From: Cyathus striatus
Lineage: Eukaryota > Basidiomycota > Agaricomycetes > Agaricales > Nidulariaceae
Assembly: GCA_025738555.1 (NCBI GenBank)
Contig: JAOVFP010000009.1
Location: 1,860,001 to 1,924,000 of the forward strand
Length of the DNA stretch: 64,000 nucleotides
Reading direction: 5' to 3'
Numbering within the stretch: the stretch's first letter is position 1; each line of letters starts with the position of its first letter. This document shows, in pieces, positions 36,751 through 48,133 of this stretch. A program made the translations under genes and the position numbers. Below the pieces are notes generated by a model. That model was not told where the DNA came from and made no database searches. It saw only the letters and a program-made list of their open reading frames with translations.

Positions 36751-37939
36751 CGATCATGGGTGACATGGTTAATAACTCGTTTCGATGAAATCGAGCAGAG
36801 GCACGGACGCTACAATTGCATAAACCGCCTTCCCAGGTGTACGCTGACGTGCTCAGAGGCTGGCCCTATACACCCTATTCACCTCGTATCGAACTGGCAT
36901 CTGCTCTTGAACCTAATCACACTGCAGAATCTAGCATCCAACCAAGAATAACGAGCGCCACCAAACACACTTTTTCACTCTTCTATACAGATCCACCGTG
37001 AGTGCAGTAAGCGGCGAGGTGAACGGAGAAGCTAACGAAGGCATCGAAAATGAACGTAGGTTTCCGAACATGCTGGTCGGTGATCGAGACCTGCACCCCG
37101 TACTCTGGCTCCATCAGCATAATACAGTAGGGGCAATATACCCTCCTAGCCTGACTCCGCCGTACCGACTTTACAGAGGAAGTAATCCGAGACCATGAAT
37201 GAAGTCGTTCTGGATATCACGTGAGACGATATCTCTTTCTCTCCCTGCCTCGCTTCATGCGCTGGCGCCTTCGTGGTCCTTGAATGTAACGTTTTTGAGA
37301 ATAAAAGGAGCGTTACGAGCGTCGGTGGTATCTGATGTTCGGAAGTTAGCACGCCTCCCTCAGGAACAGGCGCAATGTTGACATTCACCTCATGAGCAAC
37401 GGTCAGAGAGAACAAAAGCGCACGTCGGTCGTTTAGGAAACAACCCTACGCCGTCTTCTCGACTCAAATCTTCATCCCTCTTCTACTCCACCTCGTTTCT
37501 CCTCAAACAAGCCCTTAATATCTCATACGATACAACCAAAAACCTCCTCCAACACGGCTCTACGCGCACTAGCAACGCACTCCTTAGCCCTCTTCACAGG
37601 TGTCATTATAGCGTATCAATCGGAGTAGGAAGGAGGCAGGTACATACTCCCTAACGCTCTATGTGACGGCATAGTCGTTGCAACCGGTGTATCAGAGGAA
37701 GTCGGTACAAGCGTGAAGGCGCAAGGCGATTGATTGTCTTTGTCGTTGGCTTGAATAGACACAACGTTGCGGGTCATGTTGTACGTACGTGCACATCCAC
37801 CGCCTAGGAAGGAACCGTTTTTCGTTTTCATCCATATCCCAGGCCATTGAATGCACCGATACCACCCCAGCGCACGACGGTAGCCTTCGCCTGAACGAAC
37901 GGGCCTGTTCGTTCATCAGGCGTCATCCTCGCTCCTCAC

Positions 37940-38460
37940 TCATTCATGCACCACCCCATAGGCGGAGTTGAAGTCGGAAGAGACGGGCATTCTGGAAACC
38001 CTGGGAACGCTCAAGCTGAAGATGTAGGCCTTACGATTGGTGCGCTGAGATAGTGGTGAAGCCCAGCGGTTCCATGGGTGGTATAATCGTCTTAGTGGTC
38101 GGTTTGGAAGGGTGGTTCTTGTACGCAAGCAATCATCGTAGAGGGCACAGAATAGACCTTGGATGACAATGATGGTGGGTTAGGTATGAGCTAAGCGCAA
38201 GCGTAAGCACGGAGTGACGAGAAGGGAAATGAAGAAAACACCTGTCGCATCTGCAAACCCTCTAGAGTCCGCTTCAGCACACCCAGCTCACTAAGTTCGA
38301 CCCTCAATCCTATTCCCGCGTAAGAGGACCTAATGTCGTTCTGTGGGGGGGACGTTAGTGCATGAAGCGATGATGGCCCGCGAGAGCACTGGCGGTGCGC
38401 CAACGGGGAACCCGAAAAGCAGAGAAGTGAGGCTTACCTCAGTGATACTAAACATCTACT
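37940..38460 (-). pseudogene. Intron-bearing gene relic (pair of 1980-2540)
   Basis: Exons NDIRSSYAGIGLRVELSELG and RPLRRLYHPWNRWASPLSQ are separated by a GTGTTT...CCAAG interval, as in the left arm. The last frame stays open here where the left copy has a stop. Function unknown. Confidence 0.45.
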
Positions 38461-38598
38461 GCTATTCCTTCTCTATTCTTTCTAAGTCACCATCGACTGC
38501 ACCTGCCGGCATTCAACACGAGGAAGAAACTCTCCGGGGCATAAAGCAATTGGATACTCCATGCCGTCGAATTGTTATGCTTCGTTGTATTCTTGGGC

Positions 38599-39111
38599 TC
38601 ACTCAATGGGTAGTGTGAGAGGGAGGAGAAGCAGTGAGAAGATTGTATAGAGGCCGAACATCTTTGCTTGGGACAGGCGAAACGTGTCGGTTAACCTCGA
38701 GGTGAGGTGCAGAACGTGCAGATCGACGTCAGCCAGGAAGGAACCCGTTACCCAGTCTCGCCTCTCCGCTTGAGTTATTCCCCATGATACTCCAACTTGA
38801 GCGCCAGCAGAGCCCGCAGTACCACCCATGCGCACAACGTTGGCTTTCACTACGCTCCGAGCGGCCCAACACGGGTCGCTCTCCATTCCAGTTTTCGTGG
38901 GTCTCGACGTAGGCGTAAGGAGTCGGAATATCGCTGGGAAGGGATTGGAGATGTTCACTATGAAAGAGTAGGCGTTCGAAGCCTGAAGGGCGCAGAGAAC
39001 AGGAACGGCACAGATGTTGGGGGCGACTCGGGCATGATATATGGTAAGGATGTTGCTACTCGTTCCTCGTTCCTTGTCTTGGTGGTAGGGTTGGAATGGA
39101 TCGCAGGACAT
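38599..39111 (-). CDS. Hypothetical protein, 170 residues, uncertain
   Basis: This is the longest uninterrupted frame in the right arm. It contains VVRMGGTAGSAGAQVGVSWG, then DVDLHVLHLTSRLTDTFRLS and a C-terminal hydrophobic run around FGLYTIFSLLLLPLTLPIE. The left-arm homologue (1101-1870) is disrupted, so if functional this is the surviving copy. It may be a partial exon of a larger gene; the start was taken as the first Met. No domain recognised. Confidence 0.35.
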   Translation of the reverse strand: MSCDPFQPYHQDKERGTSSNILTIYHARVAPNICAVPVLCALQASNAYSFIVNISNPFPAIFRLLTPTSRPTKTGMESDPCWAARSVVKANVVRMGGTAGSAGAQVGVSWGITQAERRDWVTGSFLADVDLHVLHLTSRLTDTFRLSQAKMFGLYTIFSLLLLPLTLPIE

Positions 39112-39560
39112 AAGGCGTAAATAAAGAGACTATAGATTAGGTCTTAGATGAGAATGCGTATGTGCTAAAAGGAAGGTGTAAGCGTAAGTTGGGAGAGGGG
39201 AAAGACGAGAAGTGAACATACTAGGTCATCCTTAAAGCTGTGAGAATGCATTCCACCCTATCCAACTGATGGAGTTCTATTGCCAGCTAGTTGACGACGT
39301 AAGAGTCCTGCGTTGTCCAGTGAGAAGACGAAAAGTTAGTGTATGATGCAGTGACGAGTGGACGAAAGACGAGCTCTAGTTGACGTTTTGACGTTGAGCG
39401 CTAGCATCCACACTGAGGAATGGGCCACGAATAGAGGAGAGGAGAGAGAATACGAGCTTTGGGATCCTGTGATCCAGAGCGATTTGACGAAGTCTTCATG
39501 TCTTCAGTGACAGGAATCACAGGATGGTTTAGGTTGGCATTCGAGAGGTGTCCTTCCTGG

Positions 39561-40107
39561 TCACGAGTCACACGCACGCTGGAAATCACAGCGCGCATTA
39601 GCCAAACTTGATTACGCGAGCGTTGGAATACCTAGTACTGTACCCTTTCGACCAGCTGTTCGTCGAATTACGCTGTGACGACGATGAACAGTTGGACCCT
39701 CTGTTCAACGTTCAAGCTTCAAGGGTCAGTGTGATGCGTGACAAATTGAGGATCGAGTTTATAGTCCCCTGTTACTATCCGATTGGATCTCTCAGGGTCA
39801 TTTTTATTCTCATGATTTATTTTGGTGTCAAGACAAACCAGTTTGCATAGTTATTTGAGCGTTTATCAACCATAACACGAGCCAATTTGCAGTAGAAGTA
39901 AGCTCCCAACATTTGATAAGAATCTTCATCATGGTACCGTCATACCTAGCCTCCCGTTTGCCAGCCTGAAGGGCATTATGCAATACAGAGAGATTGTCAT
40001 TAAGTAATTTGAACTCAGACCAGTAGGACATAAGTATACCACTAGGTGAAGGAGCAGTAGACAAACTCGAGAGTACTTAGTGATTTTAAGTCGCAAGAGC
40101 AGTCTGA
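39561..40107. other. Gene-poor segment after the right arm
   Basis: It holds an 80-residue plus frame (39608-39850) and a 78-residue minus frame (39828-40064) with SYWSEFKLLNDNLSVLHNAL, which has a helical, coding-like composition. Neither was recognised. The GGAGCAGTAGACAAACTC block near 40051 recurs at 41500-41690, on the other side of the next element. Confidence 0.4.
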
Positions 40108-41465
40108 TGTCGGAAAAATCACAAAAACCATATCAGGTGCTGACGTTTCTGATGGACTTATATGACATGATCAGCTTTGGCGGTGCGCCATATCAGTCCA
40201 TTTATAAGGTCATATAATTCCTGGTCCATATTATAAGTACTGGTTTGTTTCCCACTGACAAGCATATCTGGCCTCATAAGGTATAATCACTTTTGATATG
40301 TTACTCCGTGGAATACATATCAGGTCTTTTTACCTATGATTATTTCTTACAAGCTGCCCAAAGACAAGCTTATCAGAATATATCCTCTCAGATTATCTTG
40401 GGTATGGCACTCTAGGAAAGCATATCAGGCAATGTCACCTATGACCATTATGGTATGTCGCCTCTAGGGTAAGCATATCAGATCACATTACCTATGATCA
40501 TTTCTATCTACTTTACACCAATGTAACTAGTATGTATGCATGATAGGTCATATTCCCATATGTTGTTCAGAATAAAAATGTTGCAAAGTGTTATCAACTG
40601 TTCGGAGTCCCTAGCCATTTCTAACGCAGTCTCAGAGCTTGAAGTCAGTTCGGACAGACACATATGTACTTGGTGAGTATACTACTCACATCTCATCTGC
40701 TGTGAGTAGCTTACCAACATTTGATTGGACCCTGACAGGACACCAACTCCCGAACCGATTACGTTTTAGATTGGATTCCAGACAAATTCCAGCTCCATCC
40801 AAGCTCCATCTGTAAAGAACGTGGGTAAACGGTGGGTTACAGTGCTCCACGGCGCCACCTTGCAAAAATGCATATAAGGAGACAGGATTGGCTGCACGCA
40901 TGCCACCCTCGCTCGAGTCTCCCTGCCCTGTGTTCGCTGTCTACTAGTGTTCTGAATATGGTAAGTCGATGACTACTTACCGAGTTTGAAGTTCTATCGT
41001 GTCTGACTCATGGTTAAGTAAGTTGTAGCACTTGTGTAGAGTAATGTATAGCTCTCCGTAGTACATATTACTTACTAAGTTTGTATAGTATACGCTAGTG
41101 TACGAGAAATATACTGGTGACTTCTATTGTATAATAAAAGTGAATGTAAACCGCGTACCATTACAGATAATGGTAGAATGCTATGGCCATGTTAAAGAGC
41201 TGTGTTATTTTCATTGACAATGCCTAACCATTCCTGATATATGCTTTTATCTAAGAAATAGCGGATAACTTGATTATTGATCCATATCTCCCTGATCACA
41301 CCTTATTATAACCGTCGTTGTGATCATTGGATATCGTACTGACCATAAAAAAAATACCGGATAAGTTGATTACTGAGCTTTATAACCCCCCCAAAGAACT
41401 GATGGCCTGAAATGACCTGATATGTTCATACCTGGGCAACTATGGTAATCTCGATTTTTCCGACA
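40108..41465. mobile_element. 1.36-kb element with TGTCGGAAAAATC termini (LTR-like or TIR)
   Basis: The left end TGTCGGAAAAATC and right end GATTTTTCCGACA are exact inverted copies, with related CATATCAGG/CCTGATATG words just inside. TG...CA ends would suit a solo LTR, and a TATA-like CATATAAGG lies near 40870. No 5-bp target duplication is visible (TCTGA versus GAACA). From 40140 to 40510 there are irregular repeats of the AAGCATATCAGG type. No protein domain. Confidence 0.5.
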
Positions 41466-41489
41466 GAACAATCCACACCAGCAAAGGAC

Positions 41490-41700
41490 AATTTTAGAGG
41501 AGCAGTAGACGAACTCGAGAGAGTAGTAAGTTCAAGCCACTAGAAAAATCAGTGACAAATCTACACTAGATGAAGGAACAGTAGACAAACTCAAGAGAGT
41601 AATGAATTAAAGTCGCAAGAGCAATGAAGAAATCTACAATGGAAGAAGGAGCAGTAGACGAACTCAAGAGGTTAGTGTGTTTAAGTTGTGAGAGCACACT
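41490..41700. repeat. Three tandem units of about 75 bp
   Basis: Units begin GGAGCAGTAGACGAACTC at about 41500, GGAACAGTAGACAAACTC at about 41574 and GGAGCAGTAGACGAACTC at about 41648. A fourth copy is at about 40051, across the 40108-41465 element. The region 41700-41980 after it shows no gene. Confidence 0.6.
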
Positions 41701-41982
41701 GGTTCTGGATTCAAGCCCTGGTTAAACACAAATTACCTGTAAATTATAATCCAGTTTCAACTTTACATGTGGATATACTAACTTCAAAAAAAGCGCACTA
41801 CTATTTGCACATTACTACATAGAAAACAGTGAAGGCCCTATGAGCATAAACACTTGCAGTATACTGGTATTACATGATCACATTGAAGCTGAAATAGTGA
41901 CTAAACTATGTTGGAGACAAATTTAAATATCAGATATCATTGTGTAGCGTACATCTCCCTTTGCTCAGTTCCATGAAGTTGA

Positions 41983-44900
41983 CTACTCTTTAGCTGATCC
42001 AGATTTGTCACGTAGTGAATATGGTGCCACACGGTGGTTCTTTCTGCTAACGGAACGACAACGTACTACTTCTGATAAATGGTAACAATAACAATTTATA
42101 TCACTATGAGTATATATATGCTTATAATTCGTGTCGAAACTCACCTGATGTCGAAGTGCTAAATACAGGCTGAGGAATTGGCGCTGAACCTTTATCAAAA
42201 TGCAATGCATCTACACCATGCTTATTAACCCTTGACTTTTTTGGAGATTGACTTGCTGCACGACTTTGTGAATGCAATTGGCGTGTAACAGATCTTTGAG
42301 AACGGTAAAACTCTGTAGAAAACCGATCATGCATATTTATGCCCTGGGTTAATAGTAGTGCGATACTTGAATGGATGCGAAAGTCATACTGCATGCCGTG
42401 CATGATGCCTCCAAGCATGGTGAGGTTTATGCCATCTCGATTAATATCCCGATGAGATTGCTCGTTCCCGTTTGTTGAGGAAGGTGAACTCTGCCAAACA
42501 TGAAGAGGAATCAGACTTTGCTTTTGGTTTATAGCCGGAATTACAAATTTGGCTTTTAATTTATCGTTAAGCCATGCTTTGATATGTATGAGTATATATT
42601 ACATGAAGGGTGTGGGATGTAGAACTTACCTTTAGCTTTCTCAGTTCCACCACTGTTTATAATATCACGTATGGGGGTTATGTCACGCATGGTCGTAGAT
42701 GCAAGACTATACATTGCATTGATTACTTCTGTCGTTTCGTAGCTTCGTAAATCATTAATATGCCGCTTAAAGTGCACAGTACACAGCCTATAAAATCGAC
42801 GGAGATGCTCATATGCTGTTAAATCCTTCATCATTCGTGTTGGTTCCACGGGGCAATTCATTTTAAGATCTTGACATAGCATTTTGCAATATAACCCTAC
42901 CCCTTCAAGAATCAAAATGTAAATCAATTCATATAAGTATCGATAAATTATTAAACCACTTACCTAGTGCTTGCCCCTTGTGCGCATCAGCGATCCAAAC
43001 ATAATAACCTGTCCCGTGAATGTGTTGAAATCTAACTGGTAACCCAGTAATCTTAGTTGCAATGTCGAATATCCGTTTAAAAAGAATGAAGTGAGCTCTT
43101 GCTGATTGTGATGTTGTGAAAGCACGTGCACCAACGATAGCTACATCACAGATGAAGAATTCAGAATTTGATAGTGTAGGATGTACTAGTAGCACAAAAA
43201 CCGAGCATACATTTCATTCCATTTGTATCCCAGGTTTCCATTTCAAATTCTTGCCATTTTCCATGCACACGCTTGAATGAGGTGTCAATGGAAATGTATG
43301 AGGCATGAATTAGTGCGAAGGCCATTGCCCTTGATATGCATATAACAAGATAAAATAATTTGTTGCCTTCAATATAATGTGATTCAGCACATCGTACATA
43401 TTGTTCATCTTCTGGAAGACTTGAGTGTATTTCAGTGAGATATACCGCACCTGGTCATGTTGTCAGTCATGCTGCCTGCATTATAAAATCCTTGATGATA
43501 TATGTCATACCGTCAAATCCAGTTCCATTTGGGAAATATTGGTGTCGCAGCTTTCCTATCAGTCGTTGAACATGATCCAGATTTCCGAGTGAAGGATGAA
43601 GTTGAGACAAAGGGGGGTCTAGTGCAGATTTCCACCCAAGATGTCGTCGAAGTGCAGATACAAATCCAGAATCTATCATAATTTTTCGTGGAGTTGCATC
43701 AGAAAGTTTCCAGCCAAGCTGAAGAAGCATAGAGTTAAAGATTTCTATAATTGGAGGTGGAGTTTTGACACGAAGTGGTGGGGAATGTGAATGAATGCCT
43801 TTTGATATAATTACAACTTGTGGGCACGAGTGCAAATCATGGGGTGTGTATATGGAATATTTGACTTTGCATTTGCTCTGTAAGCGTAGAGAGCCTTGTT
43901 GAAGTCTTCCTTGTGAATCACAGTGCCAGAAAGCTAAACATGCAAATTTTAGCATTCAAAATATTAGGAGATAATGTTAATAAAAATATTACATACGGCA
44001 CTTGTCTTGTTGCTGTGATGGTGATGCATGATATGTACAACCTGTTAATGGACCATATCCATTGCGAAGTGCCTTCTCCTCATGATGTTTGATTAGTAAC
44101 TTGTCATCAGATATAAGAGCACTGAGATAGTTTATATCAAAATCTTGAAGGTTTCTGAGGATGAGATGTGCTCTGTCGTCATATTTCCAGAACTGACATC
44201 TAGTTTACTTACATTTAGGTGTCTGAAAAATGGAAAAGAAAAATAGCTTACTGGAGTTGTGGTTCATTGAATTTGTTGTACAAAGGTATCATATGTCCTG
44301 AACAAATTGTGTTGGAACCTGTTTCCAGTTCAGAGTGGCATATGTTTCCACTGGTCTCATCATCACACTCTGGTTCACCAGAATAATCAGAAAGGTCAGC
44401 AGAATTAAAGGAACAGCCAATCTCATGAACAGCACAATAGAAAGAGAGTGTCCTGGAGAATACAATTTCTTCTGGTGATGGGCTTTGGTTATTGTTAGCT
44501 AATGTGATCGCGTCTGCAGAATAATACTGGCAGACTTTCAACCCTCTGCCTGGTGTGACAACTCGTTAGTAAGGATTAAATAAAGGCAGTGATGTTATAC
44601 ATACACGATGTCTTTAGCTGTTTACACAGTACATCTTTGTGTTGCTCATCCTTTAATATTGATCCACAGTAGGCATTTGTTACACCCCCAAGTTTGTCGC
44701 CAAGTGAATTTTGCATGTTCGCCTTTGGGTGATGTTTCCTGTGCGGATCAATAGCAAATCTATGTCCTATAGCACCATCAGGTGTCGAAGCAGTGACAGG
44801 ATACTCAACAATAGCACCCAGTGGATAATTGATAAGTCGTTCAATTGTAAGTTTGTGATGAATGCGAATTGGCCCAGTTATAACAGAAGGTTCTGCGTTA

Positions 44901-45097
44901 AAAACAGCACTTGCTGAAGGTATGTTGATGAGGGGATGAGTGGGAACATCAAGGAGTGAAGTATTATAAGAAGAACTCGAAGTTGTAGGAGGTGGAGAAT
45001 TGGTGTTAAGCAAAGACACATCATTCAGGATGACTCCGGCATCGTGAAGTAAAGCACTAGCCTTAGCTATTGCTTCCTTCTGAGGGGTCGAAAACAT
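41983..45097 (-). CDS. Multi-exon gene, probable DDE-type transposase-like protein
   Basis: Read on the minus strand, exons include MFSTPQKEAIAKASALLHDA (start 45097), a Ser/Pro-rich stretch, GAIVEYPVTASTPDGAIGHR, a domain 43467-43955 with LRLQSKCKVKYSIYTPHDL, then ISIDTSFKRVHGKW (about 43285), IHGTGYYVWIADAHKGQALG (about 42987), LTAYEHLRRFYRLC and NGNEQSHRDINRDG (about 42472). The last exon is 41983-42075, ending SGSAKE. Introns of about 60 nt with GT-AG ends restore frame, for example between MKCML and IVGARAF. I recall this as a family abundant in agaric genomes, usually unannotated. The three conserved acidic residues (D in SIDTS, D in ADAHK, E in GNEQ) suggest an RNase H-like DDE fold, but that is inference. 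All frames seem intact. No terminal repeats were found around it. Confidence 0.65.
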
Positions 45098-45384
45098 AAG
45101 TTATATATTCATACGACAACATCGACTTCGGTCTTAGATACACTGGGGCCTCATCTGCGATGTATTCCCAAGTACAAGTCCGCCCTGAAAATTTGCATCC
45201 ATAGCCATATACAACACAATAAATCAAATCACCCCTTCAATGCAGTAACTTCATATAAAACAATCTCGACTAATTATGTTTCAGCTCACCTTACAAAGGA
45301 AATTATTCTCTCATGGACGGCACATAATTGATTCCATGCTCAAGCGAACAGATATAACATAGCATGAATTGTATTTCAAGTTCA

Positions 45385-45720
45385 CCATGATCGGAGTACC
45401 TGAAGAAACACTAGCCACAAATCCAGTCGCAGGCCACTCTACCAATATAATAATATTGGAGATGATCATGTTCTACTAGAAAGATGAAGTGCATAGGTGT
45501 TTCAGCAAGCCGTAATACATAATTTTCATTCTCACCGCAATGTTGGGCTTTTCATATCTACTGTGATTGGAGCACTTAGAATAAATGCAGCCACAAATCC
45601 AGTTCGAGACCACTCTGCCAATATAATAATATTGGAGACCATCATATATTACTAGAGAAGGAAGCGGCTAGGTGTTTCAGCAAGCCACAGTATATAATTT
45701 TCACTCTCACCAAGACAAAA
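45385..45720. repeat. Two direct tandem copies of about 175 bp between divergent genes
   Basis: 45391-45540 and 45566-45715 share GCCACAAATCCAG, CCAATATAATAATATTGGAG and GTGTTTCAGCAAGCC in the same order. Each contains the short palindrome CCAATATAATAATATTGG. The copies sit between the minus-strand gene starting at 45097 and the plus-strand gene after 46060. The rest of 45100-46060 has no clear exon. Confidence 0.7.
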
Positions 45721-46059
45721 TATGAATGAGCAATTTAGCTAGCGTATCAAAGCATAAAATTTTCCAGGGCATAACTATCGGGTGCCGATAATCCTGTGTG
45801 TATAGCGACCAGGGATGTCCTGACAATTCAAAACATGAGCGCAAGTAAGATTTCAAAGTATAAGAACAACTTACAACTCCAATTTTCTCGAAAATAGCAT
45901 GGCCTATCCATTAAACCGAGCTTCAAATACCTCTAGTCTTCTCTATGACGATCTTTCTGAAAGGCAACGTATAAGTTCCGAACTCATTGGCTGGAGTGTG
46001 CTTGCAGGGCAGCTTGTAACAATGGATTAGTACATTGCATCAGCTTATCGCAAAATAGT

Positions 46060-46978
46060 ATACTAACTTCAATTTTCTTTGAAGTCCAGAAAAACAAAAC
46101 GGAGAACATGTACGGCCAGCGGGATTACTAGCATGGCTGGATTTGCGAGGCCTATATTGGCCTTGTTTTTGTTCCATTGGTGCCCCAGATGGTGAGACAT
46201 GGAGAGCATGCATTGTACATGCTAGGAATGGGGTCGTTCATGTGTTCTGTTACAATTACCCACCAAACTGCAGCTACTATAGTAAGAAATGAATGATTAA
46301 TAATAACGCATACTAACTTACATGATTACAGTGAATATTTCTCAGAAATGCGAGACAGCAACACTTGGGTCTGCATACCTTAACCTACCGACAAAAAGTA
46401 AGTATCAACATCAACGCTGCCATTATAACAAATATTTACTTACATTTCAAATTGACAGGAATTGGTTGTCCGGATATGGGCTGTATCTATGCCAACTTTC
46501 TACTTGCCAGTGGTAATAGCAGCGTTTCACCAGTGCGCATGGAAGGCTACTGTGGAGAGCACTTAGCCGGCATTGCCATTCAGCAGCAGGCCATATTAAA
46601 CCCAGTTGCTACTTCGAATATTCTTGGGAAGCGTAAGTGTAGTGAGTAATTAAAGCAAAGACGATGATGATGCAGTGAACTCAATTTTTTTCTATAGCCT
46701 GTCGTGCTTTATTACCCATTCCGGTGCCAACACCTCCCAAAACTCACTCCCCAGGTGCTACACACGTTGTCAAACGAGTTAAAAAGGGAACCAGTAAAGA
46801 TCTTAAGCCTTCCACAAGTGACACCAACAGGGTATCTGGAAATGAACAGCCTGTGACACACCTCAATGAAGGTGAAGATGTTGATACTGATGGATTCCTC
46901 GAGTTATGCACTTCATGCGGCAAGTACTTCCTAGCCGACTGCCTTAAGAAACATATCTTAGGTTGCTCAAATAGTTGA
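46060..46978 (+). CDS. Multi-exon gene with C-terminal C2HC zinc-finger motif
   Basis: The predicted exons, in order, encode HVRPAGLLAWLDLRGLYW and IGAPDGETWRACIVHARNG (to about 46280), NISQKCETATLGSAYLNLP (46322-46396), IGCPDMGCIYANFLLASG to VATSNILGK (46459-46631), and a last exon 46698-46978. Introns have GTAAG donors and CAG or TAG acceptors. The C-terminus reads LCTSCGKYFLADCLKKHILGC, spacing C-x2-C...H-x4-C, a likely zinc-binding knuckle preceded by a basic, Ser/Thr-rich linker. The 5' end is not certain and upstream exons may exist. It is head-to-head with the transposase-like gene, so the two may be one cassette. Family not recognised. Confidence 0.5.
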
Positions 46979-47499
46979 CTTACACTTAATAAATAGTAGA
47001 TCACATGAGCAGAAGTTGTCTATGTAGTATGCCGCAGAGATATCAAGCACATATCATTGTTAATGCGAATTTCACTTGGTTGACACGACACGTCACAATG
47101 TTTGTTTAGTCTACTTACAGGTTGTGATTTAAATATAAATAAATAAGGTTCAGCTGTGGGTTTAGTGGATTGATGAGCCAGTGTGTGCCGGCCATTTCCG
47201 GCATCAGCCATTTCCACATTAAGACCAGATCTGCGAATCGAATAGTAACAGGGGACATATCACCGTTGAGGATCTGTTCATCACTAAACGATTTTCAGCT
47301 AAATTTTTCACAAAAAGTGACAAGTTTATTTTATGATTTTAAATATTTCCTTGTACCTCTGTTCATGGGGAGCTGTGACACGTGACAAAATGTATATTTG
47401 TTCAAGTTCATGGCATCGAGTGATGCGTTACTGAACAGTTGGTCGAAAGGGTAAAGTAATCCTCTGCTTGCTCAGACCAGCCGCTATGCCTCATTCTCC
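46979..47499. other. Intergenic; nothing recognised
   Basis: Short frames only. No repeats or conserved motifs were noticed. It separates the zinc-finger gene from the next gene relic. Confidence 0.5.
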
Positions 47500-48000
47500 T
47501 CTTCCCAGGACGCTAATGATTTGCTAACTATGCTAGTCTATGTCAATCTAGGTTCGTCATATCTCTCTCTCAAACACACCACTGCACAAAGTTCAACTCT
47601 GGAATACTTTTCGGGCATTCCCAAGCCATTCCATTCCCTCTTCGTCTTCCGCATATTCCTCACCCTTACCATCATTTCTATGTTCATAACCACAGAGCCT
47701 TTCAGAATTCACAAAGCAGAAGACATTGGCCCGAGTACCTGACACCTTTCATAGTCGCTCAGTGGAATAGTGGTGTTTATCTGACAACGTGAGGACAGCG
47801 TAGTGGACTGAGCAAGTAATGATGAACACCACCAGACAATACTTAACTATGGGTTTCACTCTGTCTCTGAGTTGTGGGGGCGTCGCACCCAGGTTTTCTC
47901 ACCAGCATACAGTGTTCTTCAAGCCACGCTGGCAATGAAAGCATGATTCTCATTTCGACACATACGGTGCCTGTACCCACAGTATTGGCCTTGCAGATCT
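47500..48000 (+). pseudogene. Relic copy 4 of the multi-copy gene, outside the duplication
   Basis: It aligns in the same orientation with 11370-12130: TATCTCTCTCTCAAACACACC, the block around TATGTTCATAACCACA (47680), GTATTGGCCTTGCAGATC near 47980. Some CpG sites are kept and others read TG or CA. No continuous frame. It shows that the repeated gene set extends beyond the inverted duplication. Confidence 0.6.
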
Positions 48001-48133
48001 TATTATTACAATTGACTTCGGTGTTTGCTGGGATTCCCACGCTCTCATTGGCTGATCATTGATCTCTGTCGTGGACGTGTTGTGTTGCTTTTGCCCCAGC
48101 TCTGTCTACGAAAAGTCGAGCACTTTACACTTG

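Larger units (their letters stand above)
29170..39560 (-). repeat. Right arm of the large inverted segmental duplication
   Basis: Reverse complement partner of 895-17565 (see block pairs there). It lacks the four left-arm insertions and therefore shows their unoccupied target sites, but has its own solo LTR at 33725-34047. CpG dinucleotides are frequent throughout. Several blocks still contain longer open frames than the left copies. The far end is near 39560; from 39600 the sequence is unrelated to the left end. Confidence 0.85.

Noticed and set aside
41680..41740. tRNA/SINE-like stretch near GGATTCAAGCCC
   Set aside because: It resembles a B-box only loosely. No cloverleaf could be drawn.
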